Source of the DNA: a bacterium SCSIO 12827 | GTDB taxonomy: Bacteria > Pseudomonadota > Alphaproteobacteria > Rhodospirillales > Casp-alpha2 | Direction: 5' to 3' | DNA length: 64,000 nt | NCBI GenBank assembly: GCA_024397995.1 | Contig: CP073746.1 | Span: 2,046,001 to 2,110,000 of the forward strand | Part shown: positions 44,737 through 53,842 of the stretch, piece after piece | How the letters are laid out: each line of letters opens with the position of its first letter | How positions within the stretch are numbered: position 1 is the first letter of the stretch | Notes under the pieces: generated by a model | Seen by the model: only the letters and a program-made list of their open reading frames with translations | Databases searched by the model: none | Told to the model about the DNA's origin: nothing | Program-made: the position numbers and the translations under genes

Positions 44737-45648
44737 TTGGATATCTACCTCCCCATCGCCGAGATGTCGGTCAACGCATTCGCGATTTTCGGCATGGGCG
44801 CAGGCGTGGGGTTTCTTTCCGGGCTTTTCGGCGTGGGCGGCGGCTTTCTGATGACCCCGTTGCTCATCTTCACCGGCATTCCACCCGCCGTCGCCGTGGC
44901 GACCGAGGCCAACCAGATCGTGGCGGCATCCGTGTCCGGCGTGCTGGCCCATTGGAAACGCGGCAACGTCGACCTGAAAATGGGCATGGTGTTGCTGGTC
45001 GGCGGCGTCATCGGATCGTCGGCCGGGGTCTGGCTGTTCACCGTGCTGCGCGAACTGGGTCAGGTCGATCTGGTCATCAAGCTCTGCTACGTCGTGTTCC
45101 TGTCGATCATCGGCGGCCTGATGCTGGTCGAAAGCGTGCGCGCCATGATGGCGCGCAAACGCGACGTTCCGCGCCGCCAGCACACGCACAACTGGCTGCA
45201 CGGGCTGCCATTCAAGATGCGATTCCGTCGTTCCAGGCTGTATATCAGCGCCCTGCTGCCGCTCGGCGTCGGCATTTTCGTGGGCCTTTTGGCCGCCATC
45301 ATGGGGGTCGGCGGCGGCTTTGTTATGGTCCCGGCCATGATCTATCTGCTCGGCATGCCGACGTCGGTCGTCGTCGGGACCTCCCTGTTCCAGATCATCT
45401 TCGTCACCGCCAACGTCACCGTGCTGCAATCGGTGACCAACCAGACCGTGGACGTGGTGCTGGCCCTGATCCTGCTGTTCGGCGGCGTCATCGGGGCCCA
45501 ATTCGGCGCAAGGTTCGGCGGACGCATCCGCGGCGAACAACTGCGCGGCATGCTGGCGCTGATCGTGCTCGCGGTCTGCGCCAAGCTGACTTACGACCTG
45601 GTCGCGACGCCCGTGGATCTTTACTCCATCGGCTTGGCAGGGCACTGA
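44737..45648 (+). CDS. TauE/SafE family sulfite/anion exporter, copy 2
   Basis: This 303-residue paralogue of the preceding gene starts MDIYLPIAEMSVN from TTG at 44737 and keeps both family repeats (GAGVGFLSGLFGVGGGFLMTP, GLLAAIMGVGGGFVMVPAMI). Most residues match copy 1, with local changes around the central cytoplasmic loop (ARKRDVPRRQHTHN against RKKKNQSRRDHMHN). It is followed two bases later by the TIGR02186-type gene and then a stress protein, so the three probably share a transcript. The second start has a weaker ribosome-binding site. Confidence 0.88.
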   Translation: MDIYLPIAEMSVNAFAIFGMGAGVGFLSGLFGVGGGFLMTPLLIFTGIPPAVAVATEANQIVAASVSGVLAHWKRGNVDLKMGMVLLVGGVIGSSAGVWLFTVLRELGQVDLVIKLCYVVFLSIIGGLMLVESVRAMMARKRDVPRRQHTHNWLHGLPFKMRFRRSRLYISALLPLGVGIFVGLLAAIMGVGGGFVMVPAMIYLLGMPTSVVVGTSLFQIIFVTANVTVLQSVTNQTVDVVLALILLFGGVIGAQFGARFGGRIRGEQLRGMLALIVLAVCAKLTYDLVATPVDLYSIGLAGH

Positions 45649-45650
45649 CA

Positions 45651-46397
45651 ATGCGACAATTAATCCCCTTCCTGACCATCCTGCTGGCGCTCACCCTGCC
45701 CGACCGCGCCCAGGCCCGCGACATCACCATCGACCTGACGGATCCCATCGTGTCGATCACGACCGGGTTCACGGGCACGGACCTGTTGCTCTACGGCGCC
45801 GTGAAACAGGCCGGCGATCTGGTTGTCGTCGTGCGCGGCCCGGCACGGGACGAGGTCGTGCGCCGCAAGGAAAAAATGCTCGGCGTTTGGGTCAACCAGG
45901 ATGAACTGGTGTTTGACAAGGTGCCCTCGTTCTACCGGGTCTCCAGCAACCGCCCACTCAAGGAATTCATGAACGCGGCCGACGCCGACCGCCTGCAGAT
46001 CGGACTGGAAAACCTCGACCTGCGCGCCAAGGTTTCGGGCAAGCTGCTGCCCGAAGCGCCTTATGAGTTCCGCGAAGGTCTGATTCGCAACCTACAGCGC
46101 ATCGGCCTGTACATGACCAAGCCGGACAACGTGGTGTTCCTATCTGAACAGCTTTTCCGCACACGCCTGCGGTTTCCGGCCAACGTCTCGGTCGGCACCT
46201 TCACCATCGAGGTCTACCTGTTCCGCGACAACAAACTGCAATCGACGGCAACGACGCTGCTGACCGTGCGCAAGTTCGGGGTCGAGGCCCAAGTCTATGA
46301 TCTCGCCCATCGCTACTCGCTGGCTTACGGCGTGCTTGCCGTGATCATCGCCGTGGTGGCAGGATGGGCGGCGAACGCGGCATTCCGAAAGGGATAA
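45651..46397 (+). CDS. TIGR02186-type membrane protein
   Basis: This 248-residue protein begins with a Sec signal (MRQLIPFLTILLALTLPDRA, cleavage after QARA). A long periplasmic part with VVVVRGPARDEVVRRKEKM and PENLDLRAKVSGK-like segments follows, and it ends in one C-terminal membrane helix (AYGVLAVIIAVVAGWAAN) with a short tail. This fits TIGR02186 (alphaproteobacterial putative transmembrane protein), often encoded beside TauE/SafE exporters. Its start is two bases after the TauE stop, so they are co-translated. Its role is unknown but likely to assist the exporter. Confidence 0.82.
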   Translation: MRQLIPFLTILLALTLPDRAQARDITIDLTDPIVSITTGFTGTDLLLYGAVKQAGDLVVVVRGPARDEVVRRKEKMLGVWVNQDELVFDKVPSFYRVSSNRPLKEFMNAADADRLQIGLENLDLRAKVSGKLLPEAPYEFREGLIRNLQRIGLYMTKPDNVVFLSEQLFRTRLRFPANVSVGTFTIEVYLFRDNKLQSTATTLLTVRKFGVEAQVYDLAHRYSLAYGVLAVIIAVVAGWAANAAFRKG

Positions 46398-46401
46398 TCC
46401 G

Positions 46402-46908
46402 ATGACCGACGCCAAACAGCCGACCGGCGCCGCCCAGCCGGACGACGATCAGCTTACGTTCCTCTGTGTCGTCGACCGATCCGAGGAAATGTCCCGCGCC
46501 GTGCGCTTTGCCAGCCTGCGGGCGCGCAACGCCAATCGCCGTGTGGCCTTGCTTTACGTGACCGAACCCGCCGAATTCCAGCACTGGATGGCGATCGGTG
46601 AGCGCATGCGCGAGGAAGCCCGCGAGGAAGCCGAGGAAATGGTGCAGGCCGTGGCCTCGGTGGTGCAACGCATCACGGGCAAGATTCCGCCAGTCTATAT
46701 CCGCGAGGGTAAGGTCGCCGAGGAACTGATCAAGCTGATCGACGAGGAACAGAACATCGCCCTTCTCGTCCTGGGTGCCGCCACCGGCAACGAAGGCCCG
46801 GGACCGCTGATCGAACTATTGGTCGAGAAACAGGCCGGGCGCCTACGCGTGCCGATCACAATCGTGCCCGGCAATCTGACCGACGCGCAGCTCGACGCGA
46901 TCTGCTGA
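46402..46908 (+). CDS. Universal stress protein (UspA family)
   Basis: This 168-residue protein has the Usp fold: LTFLCVVDRSEEMSRAVRFA at the start, and a late strand-loop LLVLGAATGNEGPGPLIELL, which resembles the G-2X-G-9X-G nucleotide-binding loop. Usp proteins respond to stress and may bind ATP. It is the last gene of the probable TauE-TIGR02186-Usp operon, four bases after the preceding stop. A short N-terminal acidic stretch precedes the fold. Confidence 0.86.
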   Translation: MTDAKQPTGAAQPDDDQLTFLCVVDRSEEMSRAVRFASLRARNANRRVALLYVTEPAEFQHWMAIGERMREEAREEAEEMVQAVASVVQRITGKIPPVYIREGKVAEELIKLIDEEQNIALLVLGAATGNEGPGPLIELLVEKQAGRLRVPITIVPGNLTDAQLDAIC

Positions 46909-46959
46909 TCGCCTTTTCCCGTACCATCAAACGCGTCTGCCAGAACTGGGCCTTGAGAA

Positions 46960-47613
46960 CTAGCGATGTTCGGGGTTTGGCCCGGGATAATCCGGCTGCA
47001 TTTCCGGGCCCGCCAGACGAAAGGCCTCCAGCTCGGCGCAAGCGGCGTCGATTTCCAGGATCAGCGGGAACTTATCCAGCGGGAATCCGTACCAGCGCGC
47101 GTTGAACAACACGGGCACCAGGTAAATATCGGCAACGCTCGGGCTTTCACCGTAACAGAACGTCGTCTTGCGCGGCCGTTGCCGTAACATCGTCTCCAGC
47201 GTCGTCAGACCGGCTGTGATCCAATGGGCGTACCAGGCCATGGATTGTTCCTCGCTCCAACCTTCATTGTCGGTCAGGTGGTCACGCACCCGGTGATTGT
47301 GGATGGCGTGAATTTCGCTGGCGATGAATTGGGCGAATGAAATGGCGTCCATCCGGTCCTTCGGGTCTTCCGGGAAAACGGACGGATCCGGATAGGTCCG
47401 CTCCAACCAATCAATGATCGCCGTCGATTGGCTGAAGACCCGACCATCGATTTCAATCGCGGGCAAAAGCCTCTGCGGGTTGATGCGCTGATAGTCGTCG
47501 GACTGCATGTTCTCGACAGCGATATAGTCGTAGGGCACCTTTTTCAGGTTCATCGTGGTTCGAACCCGTTGCCCGGCGGAGTTCCGATAGCGGGAATACA
47601 GTTTGATGGTCAT
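46960..47613 (-). CDS. Glutathione S-transferase, maleylacetoacetate isomerase-like (zeta class)
   Basis: The 217-residue protein has a thioredoxin-like N-domain with IKLYSRYRNSAGQRVRTTMN, which matches the zeta-class S-x-x-x-R-V-R-type glutathione site (SS/NSAG). QRLLPAIEIDG and QSTAIIDWLERTYP, the cis-Pro and SxAI motifs, follow. The C-domain with DIYLVPVLFNARWYGFPL is helical. Such enzymes isomerise maleylacetoacetate or act on small 2-halo-acids. It is 12 bases downstream of a GntR gene, so the regulator may control it. The identification as MaiA is tentative because other tyrosine-degradation genes are absent. Confidence 0.82.
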   Translation of the reverse strand: MTIKLYSRYRNSAGQRVRTTMNLKKVPYDYIAVENMQSDDYQRINPQRLLPAIEIDGRVFSQSTAIIDWLERTYPDPSVFPEDPKDRMDAISFAQFIASEIHAIHNHRVRDHLTDNEGWSEEQSMAWYAHWITAGLTTLETMLRQRPRKTTFCYGESPSVADIYLVPVLFNARWYGFPLDKFPLILEIDAACAELEAFRLAGPEMQPDYPGPNPEHR

Positions 47614-47625
47614 GTTTCCGATCCT

Positions 47626-48366
47626 CTAATTGGTTGGTCCGGACCATTTGTCGAGGGCCCGTTTCAGGTCTTCGAAATGTTGGGTCATCACAGCACCCGC
47701 GCGTTCGGCGGACCGGGACCGGATCGCCCTGGCGATCGGCCAGTGTTCTTCCTGAAGCCCCTTCCATTCCTCGATCGGAACGGCTTCCTTGAAATCAAGG
47801 GCGCGGTATTCCTCAAGGGCCATGAGGATCATCTGCGCCAGATAGTCGTTGCCCGAGGCCAGGGCGACGGCGGTATGGATTTCCATATTCAGATCGGTCT
47901 CCCGAGAATCGGGAGCGGCCATTTCGCCCATCAAGATGATCGGGCGCTCAATCGCCCGAATTTGTTCCTCGCTGGCATTGACCGCCGCCAGGCGCGCGGC
48001 CTGCACCTCCAACAAGGTGCGCACTTCCCAGATCTGCAACAGGGATTCGCGGCGGTCGATCAGGTGTCGGCGACGCAGATCGTTGGCATCCAGCGCGCGG
48101 ACGGAGCGCACATAACGCCCGTCGCCGTGGCGGCTTTCCACAATCCCCTGCGATTGCAGCACGCGGAAGGCCTCGCGCAGAACCGGCCGGCTGACCTGCC
48201 AGCGGTCCGCCAGCACCCGCTCGGGCGGGAATTTGTCGCCCACCTGCAAGGTGCCGGACTCGATGAGCCCCATGATCTGCTCGATGATCGACTGATGACG
48301 GAGGACCGCCTTGACCGGGGAAAACGACAGGACGGCATCCGCTTTATCCGGGGTTTCGAGCACCAT
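47626..48366 (-). CDS. GntR-family regulator, FCD (FadR) subgroup
   Basis: This protein of about 246 residues has a winged helix-turn-helix at the N-terminus (PPERVLADRWQVSRPVLREA) and an FCD ligand domain with DLNMEIHTAVALASGNDYLAQ and EEHWPIARAIRSRS. I chose the ATG at 48366 because GGAGA stands six bases upstream. Longer in-frame starts at 48435 or 48546 have no such site and add residues not in the family. It is divergent to a class II aldolase gene and co-directional with a GST. A 7-bp palindrome lies in the divergent gap. Confidence 0.85.
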   Translation of the reverse strand: MVLETPDKADAVLSFSPVKAVLRHQSIIEQIMGLIESGTLQVGDKFPPERVLADRWQVSRPVLREAFRVLQSQGIVESRHGDGRYVRSVRALDANDLRRRHLIDRRESLLQIWEVRTLLEVQAARLAAVNASEEQIRAIERPIILMGEMAAPDSRETDLNMEIHTAVALASGNDYLAQMILMALEEYRALDFKEAVPIEEWKGLQEEHWPIARAIRSRSAERAGAVMTQHFEDLKRALDKWSGPTN

Positions 48367-48462
48367 GGCGTTCTCCGTCAATTCGACCGGGCGGGCGAAA
48401 TCACCCGCGCGTTGCGTCGTCCTACAAATATCCATATCAAACAAAAAATGGAATAGATAGAT

Positions 48463-48479
48463 AATTGGGTTGCCCAATT
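48463..48479. promoter_or_regulatory. Operator-like palindrome between GntR and aldolase genes
   Basis: AATTGGG-TTG-CCCAATT (48463-48479) is a perfect 7-bp inverted repeat in the 199-base gap between the GntR start (48366) and the class II aldolase (48566). Its length and spacing fit an FCD-regulator site. It is the only clear dyad in the gap. Confidence 0.6.
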
Positions 48480-48565
48480 TTAAACCCAGAGATACCTTTT
48501 CCCATCGGTCTCGGCCGTCCCATCCCATTCGATACCCCCCATTCAACGCACAGGAGGCCCCAACG

Positions 48566-49333
48566 ATGGCGCAAACACAGGAACAGGCAATCGACGAAAT
48601 GGTCGCGGCCCTGGCCGGAGAAAAAATGCCCGACTGGTCCGTGCAACAGCGCCTGGCGGTCGGCTGCCGGATCCTGGCGGCACATGGTCACGGAAGCGGC
48701 CTGGCCGGTCAGTTCACAGCCCGGGGGGATGAGCCGGACACCATGTGGACCCTGCCCTACGGGCTTGGTTTCGAGCAGGTGACAGCATCCGATTATCTTC
48801 TCGTCGACGGCGACCTGAAGGTCATCAATGGCAAAGGTACGCCGAACATGGCGAACCGCTTTCACATCCATGTCTACCGCGCGCGCACCGACGTGCAGTC
48901 CATCGTCCATACCCACCCCCCCTATTCATCGGCCCTGTCGATGATCGGCGAACCGCTGCGGGTCGCCCATATGGATACGATGGCGTTTTTCGATGACGTC
49001 GCGCATCTTCCCCATTGGCCGGGCGTGCCCTTCGGTGACGAGGAAGGCGAGATCATCACCAATGCAATCGGGGACAAATCCGCGATCCTGCTGGCCCATC
49101 ACGGCCAGCTTTGCGCCGGCAACACCATCGAATCCGCCTGCGTCATGGGGATTTTCTTCGAACACGCGGCGCGCATCCAATTGGCGGCAATGGCGGCGGG
49201 TGACATTAAGGAAGTCGATCCGGAACTGGGCAAACTGGCCCATGCCTGGCGCCACAAGCCGGAAGCGATGAACGTGACGTTCCGGTATTTCGCGCGGGCC
49301 ATCCTGGAACAGCCGGCCCATCCGCTAAGCTGA
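48566..49333 (+). CDS. Class II aldolase/adducin family protein
   Basis: This protein of about 255 residues has the family zinc site: RFHIHVYRARTDVQSIVHTH for the HxH pair and ILLAHHGQLCAG for the third His. GHGSGLAGQFTARG near the start binds phosphate in relatives. It probably cleaves or epimerises a small sugar-acid or phosphosugar, but the sequence does not name the substrate. AGGAGG precedes the ATG at 48566 at a good distance. It is divergent to a GntR regulator and convergent with rpe, whose stop abuts its own. Confidence 0.85.
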   Translation: MAQTQEQAIDEMVAALAGEKMPDWSVQQRLAVGCRILAAHGHGSGLAGQFTARGDEPDTMWTLPYGLGFEQVTASDYLLVDGDLKVINGKGTPNMANRFHIHVYRARTDVQSIVHTHPPYSSALSMIGEPLRVAHMDTMAFFDDVAHLPHWPGVPFGDEEGEIITNAIGDKSAILLAHHGQLCAGNTIESACVMGIFFEHAARIQLAAMAAGDIKEVDPELGKLAHAWRHKPEAMNVTFRYFARAILEQPAHPLS

Positions 49334-49990
49334 TCAGGCGGCGGCTGTCCGCAGGGCGCCGATGGTCTTGGCGTAGTCGTCGCCTTTGAACACGGCGCTG
49401 CCGGCGACCAGAACGTCGGCCCCGGCATCGACCACGGACTTGATGGTGTCCGTATTAACGCCGCCGTCGACCTCAAGCTCAATGGGCCGATTGCCGATCA
49501 TCTCGCGGATGCGTTTGATCTTGGGCAATTGGGACGGCATGAAGCTTTGCCCGCCGAAGCCCGGATTCACGGACATCACCAGGATCAGGTCCAGGCGGTC
49601 GAGCACGTATTCGATGGCGCTTTCCGAGGTGCCGGGATTGAGCGACACCCCTGCCTTTTTCCCCAGGTCCTTGATCGCCTGGAGTGAACGGTCGAGGTGC
49701 TTGTCCGCCTCCGCATGGACCGTGATGATGTCGGCCCCGGCGTCAGCATACTCCTTGAGGAACGGCTGCGCCGGGTCGATCATCAAGTGCACGTCGAGGG
49801 GCTTGGCGGTATGCGGGCGGATCGCCTTCACCACCATGGGGCCGATGGTCAGATTGGGCACGAAATGCCCGTCCATGACATCGACGTGCACATAGTTACA
49901 GCCGGCGGCATCGATCGCCCGGATTTCCTCGCCCAACCGCGCAAAGTCGGCGGACAGGATGGACGGCGCGATCTTGATGTCCCGGCCCAT
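49334..49990 (-). CDS. rpe: Ribulose-phosphate 3-epimerase
   Basis: This 218-residue TIM-barrel enzyme converts ribulose 5-phosphate to xylulose 5-phosphate. It has the family signatures [20 protein letters not shown] at the start, [19 protein letters not shown] (metal and catalytic Asp) and [14 protein letters not shown], and [20 protein letters not shown]. Length is typical. It lies 15 bases downstream of the class I aldolase, with transketolase farther up, as part of a minus-strand pentose-phosphate block. Confidence 0.96.
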   Translation of the reverse strand: MGRDIKIAPSILSADFARLGEEIRAIDAAGCNYVHVDVMDGHFVPNLTIGPMVVKAIRPHTAKPLDVHLMIDPAQPFLKEYADAGADIITVHAEADKHLDRSLQAIKDLGKKAGVSLNPGTSESAIEYVLDRLDLILVMSVNPGFGGQSFMPSQLPKIKRIREMIGNRPIELEVDGGVNTDTIKSVVDAGADVLVAGSAVFKGDDYAKTIGALRTAAA

Positions 49991-50005
49991 GACGCTGCGC
50001 CGCCC

Positions 50006-51028
50006 TTAGGCGGCTTTCTCCGCTTCGCCGGCGTAGGTCCCGGCGCAAGCGGCGCTGTTCAACTGCGCGCGCTTCAGCAACGCAGCCTGGGCGGCGGGCA
50101 CATTCGCAGCCTCGCCCTTCCAGGCCTTCAGCGCACTTTGCTGCAGGGCGCGACCATAGGAATAGCTGAGCGCCCAGGGCAGCGGGCCGTGGTTGGCGTT
50201 CATGGCGTTGAGGTTGCGGGTCGCTTCCTCTTCCGACTGACCGCCGGACAGGAACATGATCCCCGGCACGGCCGTCGGCACGCAACGCTTCAGCACCTTC
50301 ACCGTGCGCGCGGCGATCTCGTCGGTCGAGGCCTGCTGCGGACAATCCGACGCGGAAATGATCATGTTCGGCTTCAGGATCGTGCCTTCAAGCTGCACAC
50401 CCTGCAGGTAAAGCTCGTGATAGACCGCTTCCAGGGTCCTGGTTGTGACGTCTTCGCAGACATCAATGGTGTGCTTGCCGTCCATCAGGACTTCTGGTTC
50501 GACGATCGGCACCAGTCCGCCTTCCTGGCAGATGCGGGCATAGCGCGCCAGCGCGTGGGCGTTGGTGTGGATGCAGTAATCGGACGGCATGCCGTCACCG
50601 ATGGTGATGACCGCGCGCCATTTGGCGAAACGCGCCCCCAGCGTAACGTATTTGGCAACCCGTTCCGGCAGGCCGTCGAGCCCCTCGGTCAATTTCTCAT
50701 TCGGGCTGCCGGACAGCGTCTTGGCACCGCCGTCGACCTTGATCCCCGGAATGACGTTTTCCGCCTGCAGCAGCTGCACCAGGGTGGTGCCGTCGTCTGC
50801 CTTCTGGCGGATGGTTTCATCATACAAAATGGCGCCGGAAATGAACTTGCCGATACCCTTGGTGCGGAACAGCAGTTCGCGGTAATCGCGACGCACCGTT
50901 TCCGTGGACTCGACCCCGATGGAATCAAACCGTTTCTTGATCGTGCCCGTACTTTCGTCGGCGGCCAGAAGCCCCCGGTGATTATCGACCATTTCCCGCG
51001 CCGTGGCGGCCAAAACATCAAGGTTCAT
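50006..51028 (-). CDS. Class I fructose-bisphosphate aldolase
   Basis: This protein of about 340 residues is of the class I (Schiff-base) aldolase family, which cleaves fructose 1,6-bisphosphate to triose phosphates. The opening MNLDVLAATAREMVDNHRG with LLAADESTGTIKKRFDSIG, and GIMFLSGGQSEEEATRNLNA are family signatures. The start at 51028 has GGGGA six bases upstream; a longer in-frame start would add 33 unlikely residues. It is 28 bases downstream of the transketolase stop and 15 bases ahead of rpe, so the three are likely one operon. Confidence 0.95.
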   Translation of the reverse strand: MNLDVLAATAREMVDNHRGLLAADESTGTIKKRFDSIGVESTETVRRDYRELLFRTKGIGKFISGAILYDETIRQKADDGTTLVQLLQAENVIPGIKVDGGAKTLSGSPNEKLTEGLDGLPERVAKYVTLGARFAKWRAVITIGDGMPSDYCIHTNAHALARYARICQEGGLVPIVEPEVLMDGKHTIDVCEDVTTRTLEAVYHELYLQGVQLEGTILKPNMIISASDCPQQASTDEIAARTVKVLKRCVPTAVPGIMFLSGGQSEEEATRNLNAMNANHGPLPWALSYSYGRALQQSALKAWKGEAANVPAAQAALLKRAQLNSAACAGTYAGEAEKAA

Positions 51029-51056
51029 CATTCGTCCCCTGTGCCCCTGCTTATCC

Positions 51057-53081
51057 CTAGTTGATCCGTGATTTTGCTTCGGCGACCACGGCATCCGCCG
51101 TAATGCCGAAATGCTTGTACAGCTCACCCGCCGGCGCCGAAGCGCCGAACCCTGTCATGCCGACGAACCCGCCGTCCGAACCGATGTAGCGGTCCCAACC
51201 CATGCGGATCGCGGCTTCGACCGCCACCCGCACCGTGCCCGGGCCAAGCACTTTGTCCCGGTAAGCCTGGTCCTGTTCCTCGAACAATTCCCACGACGGC
51301 ATGGAAACGACCGCAGTACCGATTCCGTCGGCCTGCAGCATATCCCGCGCCGCCATGGCGATGGACACTTCCGAGCCCGTCGCCATCAGTGTCACCTTGC
51401 GCGCGCCCTCGGCCTCGGCCAGGACATAGGCACCTTTCGCGGACTTGTTCTCGGCCCCCGCGTCCTTGCGCAGCAACGGCACGCCCTGGCGCGTCAGCAC
51501 CATGCCGGACGGGCCATCGAACCGCTCCACCGCCAGTTCCCAGCATTCCGCGGTCTCGATCGGGTCGCAGGGCCGGAACACGGCGAAATTCGGCATGGCG
51601 CGCAGACTGGCCAGCGTTTCCACCGGCTGGTGGGTCGGACCGTCTTCGCCGAGACCGATGGAATCGTGAGTCAGCACATAGACCACGCGCTGTTCCATCA
51701 GCGCCGACAGGCGCATGGCGCCGCGCATGTAATCGGCAAACACCAGGAACGTCCCGCCGTAGGGAATGAACCCGCCGTGCAGGGCGATGCCGTTCATGGC
51801 TGCGGCCATGCCGTGCTCGCGCACGCCGTAATACATGTAGCGGCCCGAGAAATCGTCGGGTGTGACGGGCTCCAGCCCCTTGGCCTTGGTGTTGACCGAG
51901 CCGGTCAGGTCTGCGGAGCCGCCGATCAGGTTGGGCACGGCGGCGCAAAGCAGATCGAGGAACTTGCCCGACGCCTGCCGGGTCGCCCATTTCGGGGCCT
52001 CCTCGACAACGGCCTTCTTGTAATCGAGAACCGCCTGTTTCCAGCCGTCAGGCAGCGTGCCGGCCACGCCGCGTTCGAACGCGGCCTTGTCCTTGGACCC
52101 ATCAAGACGGCCCTGCCACCCGGCGCGAACTTCCGCGCCCCGGTTGCCAGCGGCGCGCCAAGCGTTCAACACGTCGGCCGGGATCGTGAACGGCGCATGG
52201 GGCCAGCCCATTTTTTCCCGCGCCAGGACGAGTTCGTCGTCGCCGAGCGGCGCCCCATGGGTGCCCGAGGTCCCCTGCTTGTTGGGTGAGCCGTAACCGA
52301 TGATGGTGCGGCAGGCGATCATGGAGGGCGTATTCGTCCCCCGCGCCTTTTCGATGGCTGCCGCGACGGCGTCAGGGTCATGGCCGTCGACCGCCTGCAC
52401 GTCCCAGCCGGAGGCCGTGAAGCGCGCCATCTGGTCGTCGGAAACGGACAGGTCCGTGCCGCCGTCGATGGAAATGCGGTTGTCGTCCCACAGCACGATC
52501 AGCTTGCCCAGCTTCAGGTGCCCGGCCATGGAAATGGCTTCGTGGCTGATGCCTTCCATCAGGCAGCCGTCACCGGCGATGACATATGTATGATGATCGA
52601 CCAGGGCGTCGCCGAAGCGCGCATTATGCAGCCGTTCCGCCAGCGCCATGCCGACGGCGGTGGCGATGCCCTGCCCCAGCGGCCCGGTCGTCGTCTCGAT
52701 TCCCGGCGCGTGGCCGTATTCGGGATGGCCAGCGGTCTTGGAACCCAACTGGCGGAAGTTCTCCAGCTCGCTCATGGGCATGCCCGGGTAGCCGGTCAGA
52801 TGCAGCAAGCTATAGAGCAGCATCGACCCGTGGCCCGCCGACAGCACGAAGCGGTCGCGGTCCGGCCATTTCGGGTCCGACGCATCGAACTTCAGGAACC
52901 GGGTGAACAACACCGTCGCCGCATCGGCCATGCCCATGGGCATGCCCGGATGGCCGGAATTGGCCCTTTGCACGGCATCGGCGGAAAGGAATCGGATGGC
53001 ATTCGCCATGTCTTGATGGGATACGGCAGGGGTGGCCGACGCTTGCGCGGCCACGCTCGAACCGTTGTCTGGAGCCGTCAT
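51057..53081 (-). CDS. tkt: Transketolase
   Basis: This protein of about 674 residues transfers a two-carbon ketol unit between sugars using thiamine diphosphate. It has the N-terminal [20 protein letters not shown], thiamine-binding [20 protein letters not shown] and [13 protein letters not shown], and the central domain [16 protein letters not shown] chose the ATG at 53081 because AGGAGA stands just upstream and the family length results; the longer frame adds 53 Arg-rich residues. It heads the tkt-fba-rpe block, which serves the pentose phosphate and possibly the Calvin pathway. Confidence 0.96.
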   Translation of the reverse strand: MTAPDNGSSVAAQASATPAVSHQDMANAIRFLSADAVQRANSGHPGMPMGMADAATVLFTRFLKFDASDPKWPDRDRFVLSAGHGSMLLYSLLHLTGYPGMPMSELENFRQLGSKTAGHPEYGHAPGIETTTGPLGQGIATAVGMALAERLHNARFGDALVDHHTYVIAGDGCLMEGISHEAISMAGHLKLGKLIVLWDDNRISIDGGTDLSVSDDQMARFTASGWDVQAVDGHDPDAVAAAIEKARGTNTPSMIACRTIIGYGSPNKQGTSGTHGAPLGDDELVLAREKMGWPHAPFTIPADVLNAWRAAGNRGAEVRAGWQGRLDGSKDKAAFERGVAGTLPDGWKQAVLDYKKAVVEEAPKWATRQASGKFLDLLCAAVPNLIGGSADLTGSVNTKAKGLEPVTPDDFSGRYMYYGVREHGMAAAMNGIALHGGFIPYGGTFLVFADYMRGAMRLSALMEQRVVYVLTHDSIGLGEDGPTHQPVETLASLRAMPNFAVFRPCDPIETAECWELAVERFDGPSGMVLTRQGVPLLRKDAGAENKSAKGAYVLAEAEGARKVTLMATGSEVSIAMAARDMLQADGIGTAVVSMPSWELFEEQDQAYRDKVLGPGTVRVAVEAAIRMGWDRYIGSDGGFVGMTGFGASAPAGELYKHFGITADAVVAEAKSRIN

Positions 53082-53287
53082 GGGAGTCTCCTGAAGCGGA
53101 CGTCGCCGCCGCCCGACGAACCAGGGAATCTGGCCGGATTTCAGGACCGGACGGCTGCGGCATGAATAACCGTTCGCCGTGCCCAGGGCAAGCCGCCAAA
53201 CGGGGATAAATCGGGCATAACGGGGAAAACTTGTCGTCACGCAGGGCGGCCCCTAGATTAAGGCCCTAAGACAGCCCGAACACAAGG

Positions 53288-53620
53288 ATGCATGCCGTGC
53301 ACGTTCAACAGTCGATCGAGAGAAAACTGACCGAATCCCTCACGCCGGACCATCTTGAGGTGATCAACGAAAGCCACATGCATTCGGTGCCCCCGGGATC
53401 GGAAAGCCATTTCAAGGTGATCGTCGTCTCTTCCCGGTTCGACGGCCTGAACCGAATCAAACGCCACCAGACGGTCAACGCCGTTCTGGCGGACGAACTC
53501 GCCGGCCCCATTCACGCCCTATCCATGGAAACTTACACGGCCGGAGAATGGCAAACGCGCGGCGGACGCACCCTGGCGTCCCCCCAATGCATGGGCGGCG
53601 CCAAGGCCGAGGCCGGGTGA
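53288..53620 (+). CDS. bolA: BolA-family protein
   Basis: The 110-residue protein has the BolA fold: SIERKLTESLTPDHLEVINE, SHFKVIVVSSRFDGLNRIKR and RHQTVNAVLADELAGPIHAL, with the invariant histidine in RHQ. BolA proteins bind [2Fe-2S] clusters with glutaredoxins and affect iron and stress responses. The C-terminal 25 residues are a charged tail after the conserved core. The start at 53288 is the first in-frame ATG. A short hairpin with a T8 tract follows about 150 bases downstream. Confidence 0.88.
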   Translation: MHAVHVQQSIERKLTESLTPDHLEVINESHMHSVPPGSESHFKVIVVSSRFDGLNRIKRHQTVNAVLADELAGPIHALSMETYTAGEWQTRGGRTLASPQCMGGAKAEAG

Positions 53621-53771
53621 GAGCCCTCCCGCCACCGGGCTATTTTCCGCCCCTGCTTCTCCCCTGCCCTGCACCCGCGTCGGGACGCATTAGTAATTTC
53701 TTTGCTGCGGTGCAAAATTCACGCTTGAAATTTTCGCCGATGAGGTCGATGTTCACGCCTCCAGCATACTT

Positions 53772-53794
53772 CGGGCCCGTGCCCGGTTTTTTTT
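53772..53794 (+). terminator. Possible intrinsic terminator after bolA
   Basis: CGGGC (53772-53776), CCGT, GCCCG (53781-53785), one G, then eight T's (53787-53794). The stem is short (5 bp) but the T-tract is strong. It ends 48 bases before the RND adaptor start, so it would separate bolA from the efflux operon. No other structure is clear in 53621-53771. Confidence 0.5.
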
Positions 53795-53842
53795 ATGTCT
53801 ATCCAGAACAGTCATTCCGTTAAAAATCAGAGAGCAATTCTC

